A stretch of 64,000 nt of DNA from Thozetella sp. PMI_491. Lineage: Eukaryota; Ascomycota; Sordariomycetes; Chaetosphaeriales; Chaetosphaeriaceae. The translations under genes were made by a program, and so were the position numbers. The number at the start of each line of letters is the position of its first letter. Within the stretch, counting starts at the first letter, position 1. The notes beneath the pieces are model-generated. The model saw only the letters and a list, made by a program, of their open reading frames with translations, was not told the origin of the DNA and made no database searches. Shown here one piece after another: positions 54,903 through 64,000 of this stretch. The stretch spans positions 161,913-225,912 of the forward strand of contig MU270046.1 of assembly GCA_021432635.1 (NCBI GenBank). The letters are read 5' to 3'.

Positions 54903-55814
54903 CTAACCCGAGGCTCCTCCCATGGATGACATCATTTGCGTCTGCATTTGCATTTGCATTTGCATCTGCAACTGGTTTTGCAACTGGGTCTGGAGTTGCA
55001 ATTGTATCTGGTTTTGCATTTGTATTTGCATCTGGTTTTGCATTTGCTGTTGCATCTGGTTTTGCATTTGTATTTGCATCATCTGGCTTTGCGCCATCGC
55101 CCTGTTGAGCATGCGCATCAACATCTCCTCGGGCGGCGGCTTCAGCCATTGGTCCTTCTGGTACTTGGTCTTGGTGTTGGACATGAACCACTCGAAGTCG
55201 GCGGCCTTGGGGCCGGTCAGGATCTTCTCTGCCACCAGTCGGAGAAAGTCTTGGCAGTTGTTGCGGACGAGCTTGTAGGTCCCGAACGAGGAGAGCGCCG
55301 CCTGGGCGACGGCGCTGACTTGGGGTTCGGTCATGCGCGTCCATCCGATGAGGCAAACGTAGTAGCCGTCGACCTCGGGGACGAGGAGCTCGGTAAGCGA
55401 AATGTCGCGCTTCTCTTGGTCGATGGTATAAGGCTGTATGTTGCAGACGTATTCGTTCTCGCTGGTCTGGCTGTTCGCGCCGGCGCCATCTTTGCCGAGA
55501 TGGTCGCTGCGCCGGAGCTCGTATTTCATGCCGTGGGTGAGGAGCACCCAATGTCGAAGCCGCCCATTCAGGATGCACCGCGAGAACCACACACGCTCGC
55601 CTTTGGATGTGTCTTCTTCCTCTGCTTTGCGGAGACTGGCACCTTCTTGGAGGGCGGCCTCGCGTTTCTTGATGTAGCTCTTCATCCGCCCCGAGTTCAT
55701 CATGCGCTTCCCGCGTGACGAATTGGCGAGTTTCTGCGCGCGTTCTTTCATTTGCTCGTTGCGAGAGTGCTGCAAGCTGAGGTACATATTCATGAGGCCC
55801 CCCATGTTGGGCAC
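54903..55814 (-). CDS. LRAT/NlpC-like cysteine-hydrolase fold protein with Gln/Met-rich tail
   Basis: A single exon of 303 residues. Residues 1-75 are helical and strongly basic (KERAQKLANSSRGKRMM). The central domain has RHWVLLTHGMKYELRR, which could supply the catalytic His of an NlpC/P60-LRAT permuted papain fold, and YKLVRNNCQDFLRLVAEKIL, matching the NCxxF motif with the nucleophilic Cys at the helix start. The last ~65 residues are a Gln/Met repeat (QMQNQM units), low in charge. LRAT-like enzymes act on lipid or amide bonds, but many fungal relatives are unproven. The repeat tail could drive self-association; hydrolase activity is inferred from motifs alone. The ATG begins MPNMGGLMNMYLSL. 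Confidence 0.72.
   Translation of the reverse strand: MPNMGGLMNMYLSLQHSRNEQMKERAQKLANSSRGKRMMNSGRMKSYIKKREAALQEGASLRKAEEEDTSKGERVWFSRCILNGRLRHWVLLTHGMKYELRRSDHLGKDGAGANSQTSENEYVCNIQPYTIDQEKRDISLTELLVPEVDGYYVCLIGWTRMTEPQVSAVAQAALSSFGTYKLVRNNCQDFLRLVAEKILTGPKAADFEWFMSNTKTKYQKDQWLKPPPEEMLMRMLNRAMAQSQMMQIQMQNQMQQQMQNQMQIQMQNQIQLQLQTQLQNQLQMQMQMQMQTQMMSSMGGASG
54935..55095 (-). repeat. Hexanucleotide-based coding repeat (Gln/Met tail)
   Basis: On the plus strand TTTGCA/TCTGCA/TTGCAT units alternate with CTGG-containing spacers for about 160 bp, giving CAAATGCAA-type (Gln-Met) codons on the coding strand. The array is in frame, with period 6 and an 18-bp higher period, so it is prone to length change. 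Confidence 0.8.
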
Positions 55815-56473
55815 AATAGTTCAGATTCCGCAATGATAGCGATGACTGCAGTGGATAGAGCTAACCGGTAGCGCACTCTTGGCTTGTGGATAGGTGTGTA
55901 AAGGGCAAAGGCCAAGGCTGCGCTGGATGCAGAGGATAGGGCATATAGATCCGGGGGCGGGGGCGCTCGCACTGTGGCCTAATTTGTTGCCTAAATCTGA
56001 AGCACGCATGTTACCCTAACCCGTAGATTGTGAGGGGAATCCGAGCGAACAAATCCGAAGGTTGCATCTCGGCGGCACGCTAAACCCAGAACGAACTCTA
56101 TACGGAGTCGCAGATCGCCGATCACAGAGTTGTCGAAGCAGACGAGGAAGGGAAATGGTTCCCGTTCACAGCGAGGCGGTTGGATGGAAGAGGGCATAAG
56201 TGACTTGCAGAGAAACCTGGCTATCTAAAATGTGTGGTCGACTACCTATTATCGTGGCAAGTCGCTGCACTCGGAGAAAGAGTATAGCCATGTCCAAGGA
56301 CGAAGAAGATGCGGCTACGATACTCGTCGAAGGCACTCAAGAGAAACCTAGGAACTATGCAGTTCTTTCAGCGGAATTCCACCATTCTATTAGATCTCTA
56401 CGATATCTTAACTCCGGCGAAAATGCTGACCAGATTGGCATTAGCTTTTTGATGAACATCTTGCGTTTTGCGA
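55815..56473. other. Intergenic: F-box 3' flank / LRAT-like gene promoter
   Basis: About 660 bp; no gene supported. Confidence 0.5.
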
Positions 56474-57652
56474 TCATGACGTCCGGCTCCATGGTACTCT
56501 CTCCCATTCGTCGAACGGCTGGACTGACCAGGCTGGATCACTCAAACTGACCCACTGGAACCCTTCACTCTTGGACCACCGCGGATTGCCATCCAGATAC
56601 CCATGTCCAAAACGGCGCTCGAGGACATCGAACCCGATATCTCGCTCCAGAATCTCATACGCCCGTCCCCTAAAAGGATACTTATCTAACCGTTCATCCT
56701 TCGCCATCTCCCACCGGTCCTGTGCGAAATTAAATTTCAAGTTCATGTGCAACGGGTCGAGTCTCCATGTCTGACTAACTACAATCTTGACTCGAGGAAG
56801 GTCGTTCTTGGATATATCCGCCGAGGATCCGCGCGCCCAATATTGCCAGGTTCTCTCCTCCGGAAGTGCCTCGGGGTCGGCACGAATTGCCATGCCGCCG
56901 TGAAACCAGTATACCCGAGTGGCACACTGGCGCTTCAGCCGTGCTTCTATGATATCCCAAAGCATGCCAAGCGTGATGCTCTTGTGCCATGGGTCCTTGC
57001 TCTTGGCGGGGTCAAAGTACCGCCACTCAGGCGTCGTGCGCGTATGCCACATAGAGGGATCGCTCGCCAGCCTCCATCGATACCACAAGTCTAGGCGCGC
57101 CATGTTAGGCTGGCACACCAGCATGCGTCGCCACGAAGCTTCGCGCCGGGAAAAGGCGCAACGTGCAGGAGCGTCCAAACGAGGCCCGTCGGAAGCCCAT
57201 GGTAGCCGGGCTACGTCTTTATACGTGCACCACTCGCCGGGGCCGCCCCCCGTAGAGGCCAGGATTGGAGCAAAGAAGCGGCCAAGCACCGGGTTCAGCC
57301 CCGATCTGTCGGATAGATCGCTATCAACATGCTTGAGGAACAGCCGCTCCTGGAGCTCCTGGGAGCCTCCAATTATCGCGTTCCACTGCCGGCAGACGCC
57401 GTGGGCATTGACAAGAGTGATAGTCGGACAGCAGTGCAGAAAGAGGATAACCAGTTCCGCAATCGAGAAGAACTGGCTGCAGGCCGTTGGGCAGACCTCG
57501 ATATCCTGTGCCCTCCAGCAATCGCGACCGGTCTCGGATTTCAGGCGCGACTGCTTGAGGTTATGCGGCTCCGGCCGCGGAGCATTCTTGACGGGTACTA
57601 GCGAGCCGTCTAGTAAGAATGCTCGCGGTAGCTTCTGCACTGGAGTGCCCAT
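56474..57652 (-). CDS. F-box protein
   Basis: 392 residues from the ATG at 57652 (MGTPVQKLPRAFLL); an in-frame upstream extension to 57736 looks like leader. The F-box lies at about residues 60-105: FFSIAELVILFLHCCPTITL, VNAHGVCRQWNAII and a LQERLFLKHVD helix, consistent with the Skp1-binding fold. The remaining body has many Trp/Tyr (RREASWRRMLVCQP, LDLWYRWR, EWRYFDPAKSKDPWHKSI), typical of fungal F-box proteins whose C-terminal part recognises an unknown substrate for SCF ubiquitination. No LRR or WD repeats were seen. The end SVQPFDEWERVPWSRTS is intact. Confidence 0.8.
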   Translation of the reverse strand: MGTPVQKLPRAFLLDGSLVPVKNAPRPEPHNLKQSRLKSETGRDCWRAQDIEVCPTACSQFFSIAELVILFLHCCPTITLVNAHGVCRQWNAIIGGSQELQERLFLKHVDSDLSDRSGLNPVLGRFFAPILASTGGGPGEWCTYKDVARLPWASDGPRLDAPARCAFSRREASWRRMLVCQPNMARLDLWYRWRLASDPSMWHTRTTPEWRYFDPAKSKDPWHKSITLGMLWDIIEARLKRQCATRVYWFHGGMAIRADPEALPEERTWQYWARGSSADISKNDLPRVKIVVSQTWRLDPLHMNLKFNFAQDRWEMAKDERLDKYPFRGRAYEILERDIGFDVLERRFGHGYLDGNPRWSKSEGFQWVSLSDPAWSVQPFDEWERVPWSRTS

Positions 57653-58676
57653 TGTAGCCCAGAACCGATCTGGGTGAAATAGATGGGGCCTTAAGAGAAG
57701 GAGACGATGTATAGAGGAAAGTGTATGAAGGATCAAGCCTGAACGAGTTCTTCTGCCAGTACATGGGAGGATGCGGGGTTGGTGTTACATGCATCAAGCC
57801 GCAGCGGAGGACCAACCAAAACACATATTTGTTATAGTGCCAAGAATTTGCCGGGGACAAGATTATATCTACAAGCAGCTAACCGAACTAAAGCGATCCC
57901 TAAGTCGGGATGAATCACGCTCTTTTTATATATCAGGGATAGCGTTAGCCTATTATTATTCCCTGTTAGTAATGCTATTTAAATGTCGACCAGTCTTAGA
58001 AAAACTTACCTATAAATGTCCTTACTGCTATCCATTTATAGGATTCAATCAGCCTAGAAAGCTTTATATACCGCCCTACTCTAACTTCAGAAGAATCTTC
58101 CTCATAGTTTAGCGTGCCCGACTTATGTCGAGCTCTTCCAAGATGTGCTGAGGCGATCAACGTTGTTTCGGCCATGCTGTGGCGGATTTCATCATCAGTT
58201 CAAAGCTCAAGCTAACTTTCCTGAGCCAGATTTCGATCTTAATTTGATCGCCCAGCTAGTTCGGCAGGACTTACACGCTACCTTCTCGAGGCGAGCTCGT
58301 CTTCCAGACGTATTGCGACTTCCCCCTTTTACGCTTGTACCTCCAGTCAGCTAGCTTCCCGGCTTCCAGTAATACGTTCTCACGCTGCGTTCCGCCACCG
58401 CGGCTTTCGCACGCCCTTTGCTTCTCGTGTAGCTACCTATTTAGGAGGTCTAGGCGATAAGCCTGTAGCACCACGCCGGGCGTTCAATAATAATATTACT
58501 AATACTACTACGTTTACCTCTTTAGGTGTAGATTACTATCTGACCCTCTTTAGGCGGCAGATTAGTATCCAATACCATCCATTATCGACGCGTCAGCACA
58601 AGCAAATGACCTGACCGCTCATTCCCTGATCCAAAACTTCTTTCTCTCGACATTCGTCGCCATATGTAAAATCGAG
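57653..58676. other. Intergenic, low-GC
   Basis: About 1 kb; the 57930-58100 and 58440-58570 parts are AT-rich with TATTA runs. No gene recognised; this could be a mutated repeat. Confidence 0.5.
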
Positions 58677-59399
58677 ATGCCACTGCCCAACGAGGCAATT
58701 GCCATTCGTGGCGGCTGCAACTGCGGCGCCATTCGTTATCGCATTGCCGTTCCCGAGTTCTCCAAGCGGCCCTTGCACTTTAGTTTTCCCCCAGAAGCTG
58801 CCTCCGATCCTTCTACCCCGCGCATGCCTTTCGTATGCACTGACCACTGCAATGATTGCCGGTCCGCTACATCTGCCCTGCTACCCTGTTGGATACTCAC
58901 GCCGGCCGACATGATGACCATCTCCTGCCTGCCTATGGCTGATGGGACCTACGAGAGCGACGAGATGACCGCACCATTCGGGATGCCCAAGCTTGCGCTG
59001 GCACCTCGAGATGCTGCTGAGGACGAGAACCGCCCGCCGTATGAACCGGCGCGGGAGGTCCTACGAGGCGCCAAAGGCACCCGCGGCACTTGGCTTCGCC
59101 AGTATGCCTCTCGCGATATGCCAGATCACATGATCAAACGGTCGGTGCGGAGCTTCTGCGGCCGATGCGGCTCGCACCTTTCTTACGTTATCGACCCGAC
59201 GCCCTTGAACATGCTAGACACGGTGGATGTGGTCTTAGGTACCGTGGATCGTGCGGACTTAGAAAGAGAATGGATGCAACCTGAGAGACAGTTGTGGTGG
59301 GAGCTTGGCATCCCATGGGTTCAGGAAATGGTCAACCATCTTCCCGGTGACAAGCATCCTATTTATAAACTAGATGAAGCGGTCAAGGAGGCCATTTGA
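58677..59399 (+). CDS. GFA/CENP-V-domain zinc protein
   Basis: A single exon of 240 residues. Zinc-binding motifs of the GFA family are present: GGCNCGAIRYR near residue 12 (first CxC), HCNDCRSATSALLPCWI (CxxC), and FCGRCGSHLSYVI (CxxC) about residues 160-175. Members include glutathione-dependent formaldehyde-activating enzyme and CENP-V-like proteins; most fungal ones are uncharacterised, so formaldehyde detoxification is possible, not shown. The body is longer than the minimal ~130-residue domain by an acidic insertion (EDENRPPYEPAREV). The C-terminal segment with HPIYKLDEAVKEA is usual. ATG at 58677 follows a pyrimidine-rich leader. Confidence 0.85.
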   Translation: MPLPNEAIAIRGGCNCGAIRYRIAVPEFSKRPLHFSFPPEAASDPSTPRMPFVCTDHCNDCRSATSALLPCWILTPADMMTISCLPMADGTYESDEMTAPFGMPKLALAPRDAAEDENRPPYEPAREVLRGAKGTRGTWLRQYASRDMPDHMIKRSVRSFCGRCGSHLSYVIDPTPLNMLDTVDVVLGTVDRADLEREWMQPERQLWWELGIPWVQEMVNHLPGDKHPIYKLDEAVKEAI

Positions 59400-59777
59400 G
59401 CTCTTCGGGAGCGGCCGATGCGTATGGACGGGCTTAGATCATTGATCTGCCATGATTGGGACTGTAGTTACCGAGATACAGCTTATGAAATTGCTCCAGC
59501 TACATTTAACTTGTCCAAGAATTGGAGCGATTGCTGGACCAGCAGCTGCAGGGGTGCTGTTGAGGTGGTTTTCATTAATGAAGGCACTGAACTATATATA
59601 TGAGGTCCGCGGAGTGCAAGCTCGGCAATAGGACCGTGCCCATCAGGAGGATATCTGCGGCGGAAGTTTAGCGGCCGACTCACTAGCTAGACAACAAAGT
59701 GCCTTTGAACACCATGACCGGCGTGGACTAGCGGACTAACATGAGCCACGAGCTTCCACAACTCCTTCCTTTGTTCT
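59400..59777. other. Intergenic after GFA gene
   Basis: About 380 bp with no gene. Confidence 0.45.
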
Positions 59778-60175
59778 GAAAGCCCTGGCACAGAAGACGG
59801 AAGCTTATCGAGGCGTGTGAGGCTGCGCAATCGGCAGCCCAGAACGGCGGATTTGGATGGCATTACCAGCCGTTGGCGCCAGATCCGCTCCCGGCCCGAA
59901 GAGCGTATCTACGCCCGCGGCTAGGTAAATACATCGTCTACGCCGTCGTCGGCCTATTCTTGTTGGCGATAATTGTCGTATACTCGCGCGGTAACGGTGA
60001 TCTCTTCCCTTCAGCTGTCACTGGCTCCGCCACGGCTAGAGCGGGTATTCCCAAGGACCAATACATTTCCGCAGTTCTGAGAGACCCCATCGACGGCATT
60101 CTCGATCCAGGCCCAGTACGCCAGAAATGCCAGGAAATACAATTTCAGCATGGCCTGGTATGGCAGTTGATCTAG
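59778..60175 (+). pseudogene. Truncated type II membrane protein, N-terminal part
   Basis: An open frame after the TGA near 59777 encodes a cytosolic stretch (QNGGFGWHYQPLAPDPLP), one clear membrane helix (YIVYAVVGLFLLAIIVVYSR, about 59937-59996) and a lumenal start with DPIDGILDPGPVRQKCQEI. It then ends abruptly in GLVWQLI-stop. Fungal Golgi-type glycosyltransferase-like proteins share this layout and continue for several hundred residues after a GLVW segment, so this looks like an N-terminal remnant. No ATG is in phase at the beginning; a 5' exon may be missing. The break is ~170 bp before the assembly gap, so mis-assembly is an alternative. Confidence 0.5.
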
Positions 60176-60347
60176 GCAACGAGGCCCAATCCGTCGAGAT
60201 GTCGTATTTGCTTGCTGCCAAGTTAGTGGTTACAGTTAGTAGCCAGGGTACGGGTTAGTAATTAATATTAGGACCAATTGTAGAATGTAGTTTTCAAAAT
60301 GGGTTATAAAGTGAATAAGAAACTTCTTTTGGTGCCGGTTAGGAAAA

Positions 60348-60482
60348 NNNNNNNNNNNNNNNNNNNNNNNNNNNNNNNNNNNNNNNNNNNNNNNNNNNNN
60401 NNNNNNNNNNNNNNNNNNNNNNNNNNNNNNNNNNNNNNNNNNNNNNNNNNNNNNNNNNNNNNNNNNNNNNNNNNNNNNNNNN
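60348..60482. other. Assembly gap (135 N)
   Basis: A run of 135 undetermined bases. Sequence on either side may not be truly adjacent, which matters for the truncated gene to the left. Confidence 0.99.
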
Positions 60483-61260
60483 GGGGAAAGGTGTTCGAAT
60501 ACGGGCGTGGAAACAATCATGACCGGCGCATCTCCTAATTAGGTAAAAGATCTAACATCAACACTGCATCTTCAATAGTAAGCTCCGAATCCCACCTTCT
60601 CTCTCCGATATAGACTAGTGTAACACAGAATGGCCTGGGTATGCAAAGGTATAATATTTAAATACACGGCCATAGCCTCGCGGCTAAGCTCGCACAGGCA
60701 AACAAGCAATTTTTGCTTCGCACGGTTGATGCCATACACGGTATCTTGAACACGGTCAATTAATCAAGCAAATTGAACAGCATGTAGCTAGATATATTCA
60801 GCAAGGCTACTCAAAAGATCTACTACGCCTTAAACTAGCTGCCTTGGCTATTACTATCTTTTAGGTAGTATTGGAGTCTTGGCTTCCGGAATTTGGGCCA
60901 AACTTGGCATCATGATGGATACCCGAAATCCTACAAAGTCTCATAGAAATCAATAGCTGCACCAACAAGTACGCCAAGCCCTAGCTTGATAGGTCCGAAA
61001 TAAAATTATTGCTGACGAATTGATATTATAGCTTAGCCAGGTCCTTTTGGGACTTTGACCACAACCTATGCTAGTGGATCAGCTCAATACGACTTCTCCA
61101 AGCATACAAGATAAATTAAAGCAAACAACATGGTCATTCAAAGATCCCTCTCTCCACCTGGCTCGACTGCAGAGCAACAGTTTCAGTCTTGAGCATCGTC
61201 CCCGAAGCCCCTCCTAGCTTCTCCCGCTCGTACCAGTCGAATTCTCTTGTAGCTTCCAGG
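60483..61260. other. Intergenic, low-GC, before CON-13-like gene
   Basis: About 780 bp, AT-rich to 61080, then a pyrimidine-rich leader before the ATG at 61261. No gene recognised. Confidence 0.5.
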
Positions 61261-62351
61261 ATGCGCTACTCTGTCGCCCTCCCCTTCGGCCTATTCGCTG
61301 CCAACGTAGCGGCCATTCTGGATCACCCAGCTCTCTGGTCTAACCTGGACTTTATTGCACCAACCCTAGATGGGCTGCCTGCCGCTGGGCTTGATATCAC
61401 GGCCTGGAACAATGGGCTCATGTCTAAGGGCTGCAGAGATCGTGCCGTGGCTGATGGGAAGGACCCAACCGGATTTACGCAGTACACAATCAAGCTTTCT
61501 GACGTAAGTTATTTACATCTTATCAACTACGCTATTACAAACCTCCCTTAACGGATTCTTGCTAATAAAAACCACAGTGCAGCCAAGAGTGGTACCTCTG
61601 CCAGCAGAATGGCGCGGCGGAGGCTGTAATCGCCGTCGCCGCCAACTTCGCGCGGCTCCCCGTTCGCATGCGCCAGTGGGTCAATGACGTGGTTCACTAC
61701 GCGGGTGGAAGCGGTGCGTACGCTATTGGCAACCATATCGTGCTTAACGGCCCTTCCGCTAGCACGGCCGTCATGATACACGAAGCCACCCACTGTGTTG
61801 ATGGCAGCGTGAGTAGCGCCCTATCTGTTACACAGTTAGATGCTAGCGACGACTAACCAGATTATAGGACGGCTTCTACTCTATGCAGTCTGGGGACCAG
61901 GAGTGGGTTGACGCCTATAATTCCGATACCTCTGTTCCTGACAACTATGCGAGAACAAACCAGGCGGAGGTATGACATCTGCCCCGGGATGCTCAACTAG
62001 ACTTTTTACTGACCTTGTCTCCAGAACCTCGCTCAGTTCCCCGGTCTGATTATTTACGACCGCTGGACCAACGGCGCGCTTCAGCAGAAACCGGAGCTAC
62101 CTGGCATCGGCCATCAGTTACAGAAAGTAGCCGACCAGGGCGACTGGAGCAGCCAGTACGGTGGTCGTGTACTAGATCCTTTTACAAGCAGCCTGACGTG
62201 TACGCGCCGCTGGGCCCTGTCTCCCCACGTCAACCCCTCAACCGGTGCCGTTTCAAGCATCGTCTCTGTCATGGGCACTATCTCCAACATCTTGGTCGTC
62301 CCTGAGCCCGTGGGTGTGACGTACACGGCTACCAACTGCTCCATCGTCTAA
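61261..62351 (+). CDS. Conidiation-specific protein 13-like secreted zincin candidate
   Basis: Exons 61261-61503, 61578-61808, 61868-61969 and 62025-62351 keep phase and give 300 residues. Residues 1-18 are a signal peptide (MRYSVALPFGLFAANVAA); the upstream in-frame start at 61189 was rejected for this reason. The protein resembles the Neurospora CON-13 family: DITAWNNGLMSKGCRD, CSQEWYLCQQNG with paired Cys, and MIHEATHCVDG, an HExxH zinc site (Glu intact) ending at exon 2. After it comes GDQEWVDAYNSDTSVPDNYARTNQAE, supplying a possible third ligand, then a mainly beta C-terminal part with TCTRRW. Metallopeptidase activity is inferred from HExxH only. Expression in conidiation is known for the family name, not shown here. 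Confidence 0.82.
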
Positions 62352-62624
62352 GCTAAGGTCGTCTCCAAGAATAATACGCATAGTGTAGATATTCTAGAAT
62401 ATAGTCCATCAATATGTTACGTAATGTTAATTTATCTTTAGTGATGCGCACTCCAACTCTTTTGAGTCGGATTTTGTAAAAGAATAGTGATCGATCTGTA
62501 AAAGCTCATTTGTAATAATGCGACGACAAGTGTCGCCTAAATATAAGTGAGGTGTTATTAAATCGAATTCGCTGTTGCCTATCGGACTCAAAGTGCCCAT
62601 ATGTAAGAGAAAGATATTCTCTGG

Positions 62625-64000
62625 CTACTCAAACCACCCGTAAATACCCTGGATTGATCCTGTTGGTGTCGCGATGGATTCGGAGCATCTTCCTTCGCCC
62701 TCGAGGCTAGGCCGCTGAATCACTTTCACTTTGACAATATCCCGATCGCCCAGCCTCTTACAGGCAACAGTAACCTTGAAAGTCTTGAATAGTTTGGACG
62801 CCCTGTCCTGTTCCGTGCTAGGCTCTTTGAGTGACCATTTCGCCAAGAACAAAGCCTCGTTATCCCAGCCCTTATTCGATTCATCGCTCCCATACAAGCT
62901 CCCCGCGACGCCAACGATGATTGGGTCCGAGCAGGGTATTATTCCGCAGAATTTGGGAAAGAATATGACAATAAACGGGTCCTTTTCATGGTAACGACAC
63001 CTGATGAGCCGTGGATAGCTTAACCCGAGGGATTTACTTTCGTGCGAGTCCGAGTCCCGGGATGATTCCCACCCGCAGTAATACTCCAGACCTGGGGCAT
63101 CAACGACCACCGGAGTTCTTTGTCCGGCTAGGGCACCCGGCACAGAAGTCGGAACTGGTACGCTCTCCAGGTACATGAGCTGCGGCGTGAATGAAGCTAG
63201 GCTATCTTCCGGAAGGAGGAAGTACCCTCGATCCGACGGCAGGCTCCGCTGATACGCGCTCGAGAACGTCGATCGTCGGAAGCTCGCACAGACAAGGCGG
63301 GACTGAAATCTGCATCTGAGGTACGCGAGAACCCAATACTTGGAGCACTCGTATATGGGCAAGCAGACACGTAGGCCTCTGCTCGTGCTCAGGGGCGGTC
63401 CGTTATCCAGCGAGGCCTCTGCCTGCTTGAGGAGATTCCAGTCGGCCTTGAAATCGGAATAACTGACGGTATTCGGACCGTGGCCCTTGCGTTTTCCCAC
63501 CGCGAATTGGGCCGGGCTAGTGGCCAGCGGTCCGCTCAATGTAGCCCGGTGGTACTCTCCTCCGCGCATGTGGAGCTGCCGTTTTGCTTCTTCAAAAGAC
63601 ATATGCATAGATTTGGCGCTCTTGATCGGAGTTGCGCCTTTGAAGGGGAGGATGAGCCCCCAGGCAAACATAGTGTAATCTTCTGCTCCCTTCATGATCT
63701 CCTCTTGGAGTCGGAGGAAGGCGCGGTCCCCCTCGCCATATATCATAGGCATATTGACGCCGAATATGCCAAGTAAGCAGTAGGCGCGGTCTTCCGGCCT
63801 CGTCGTCCTTCTCGAGCCAGCCCAGGAGAGCCGCGCTGCGACCGTGTACGACTGCAGCGGTTGCCCGGCCAAGGCGCCATTATCGATGCCTGTTATGGCG
63901 ACAAGGACGTTGAGGAGGCTGATCTTTGTGCCAATCTCGGTCCAGTCCGCGGCATAGAATTCGACGATGCCCGGGGCTATGAGCTCTTGTAGAGTCCATC
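62625..64000 (-). CDS. HET-domain (heterokaryon incompatibility) protein, 5' partial
   Basis: The frame is open from the window edge to TGA at 62625, about 458 codons. The piece begins with WTLQELIAPGIVEFYAADW, the end of the HET-domain core (RGWTLQELLAP type), then RLSWAGSRRTTRPEDRAYCLLGIFGVNMPMIYGEGDRAFLRLQEEI, the usual continuation in HET-E-like proteins. The C-terminal ~250 residues are unlike NACHT or WD repeats and are not recognised. HET proteins trigger vegetative incompatibility cell death when unlike strains fuse. The true start and the first half of the HET domain lie beyond base 64000. No intron is seen in the visible part. Confidence 0.85.
   Translation of the reverse strand, partial: WTLQELIAPGIVEFYAADWTEIGTKISLLNVLVAITGIDNGALAGQPLQSYTVAARLSWAGSRRTTRPEDRAYCLLGIFGVNMPMIYGEGDRAFLRLQEEIMKGAEDYTMFAWGLILPFKGATPIKSAKSMHMSFEEAKRQLHMRGGEYHRATLSGPLATSPAQFAVGKRKGHGPNTVSYSDFKADWNLLKQAEASLDNGPPLSTSRGLRVCLPIYECSKYWVLAYLRCRFQSRLVCASFRRSTFSSAYQRSLPSDRGYFLLPEDSLASFTPQLMYLESVPVPTSVPGALAGQRTPVVVDAPGLEYYCGWESSRDSDSHESKSLGLSYPRLIRCRYHEKDPFIVIFFPKFCGIIPCSDPIIVGVAGSLYGSDESNKGWDNEALFLAKWSLKEPSTEQDRASKLFKTFKVTVACKRLGDRDIVKVKVIQRPSLEGEGRCSESIATPTGSIQGIYGWFE

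Noticed and set aside
54936-55718. 260-codon plus-strand ORF rich in Leu-His
   Set aside because: Shadow of the Gln/Met repeat and coding body of the LRAT-like gene on the other strand.
56919-57677. 252-codon plus-strand ORF
   Set aside because: Antisense shadow of the F-box gene, which has clear domain features.

Overview
This window is nuclear DNA of a filamentous ascomycete (Pezizomycotina, most likely Sordariomycetes; species not determined). The grounds are short introns of about 50-110 bp with GT(or GC)...CTAAC/CTGAC...AG signals, three complete Zn2Cys6 regulators, a HET-domain gene, RTA1, fasciclin, OPT and CON-13-like families, and a Pol III tRNA gene with a short intron. Gene models were built by reading both strands and checking that exon lengths keep phase.

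Layout. 1-6.3 kb: the 3' end of a type-B carboxylesterase, a secreted kexin-repeat precursor with 45 seven-residue units, a GT25-like glycosyltransferase and an exported TNT-domain NADase-like protein. 6.8-17 kb: a three-span membrane protein, a GPI-anchored fasciclin protein, a Zn2Cys6 regulator, a lipocalin-like protein related to fungal Diels-Alderases, and an RTA1 transporter-like protein. 18-25.7 kb: a decayed NmrA-like gene, an 8-exon multicopper oxidase and a divergently transcribed 8-exon secreted phospholipase C. 25.7-28.5 kb is gene-poor. 28.5-32.4 kb: an OPT oligopeptide transporter facing a CX5R rhodanese-type protein. 32.4-36 kb: repeat relics, tRNA-Gly(UCC) and a low-GC stretch.

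36-50.5 kb: a small secreted Cys protein, an 8-exon Zn2Cys6 regulator, an aspartate aminotransferase tail-to-tail with an amino-acid permease, a third Zn2Cys6 regulator, an SAM methyltransferase, an F-box-like protein and a knottin-patterned secreted peptide. The permease/aminotransferase pair flanked by regulators looks like an amino-acid uptake and use module (inference). 51-64 kb: an acidic ORF of unknown function, a HIT protein, a fungal two-span membrane protein, an LRAT/NlpC-like protein with a Gln/Met tail, an F-box protein, a GFA/CENP-V-type protein, a truncated type II membrane protein beside a 135-bp N gap, a CON-13-like secreted zincin candidate, and a HET-domain gene running off the end.

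The most interesting object is the kexin-repeat precursor at 1641-2738: its codons vary freely at silent positions while the heptapeptide is almost invariant, so a peptide product is under selection. No UstY/DUF3328 tailoring gene is visible in the window, and the unit lacks aromatic residues, so it does not look like a standard dikaritin. Three GC-AG introns in three genes are also notable.
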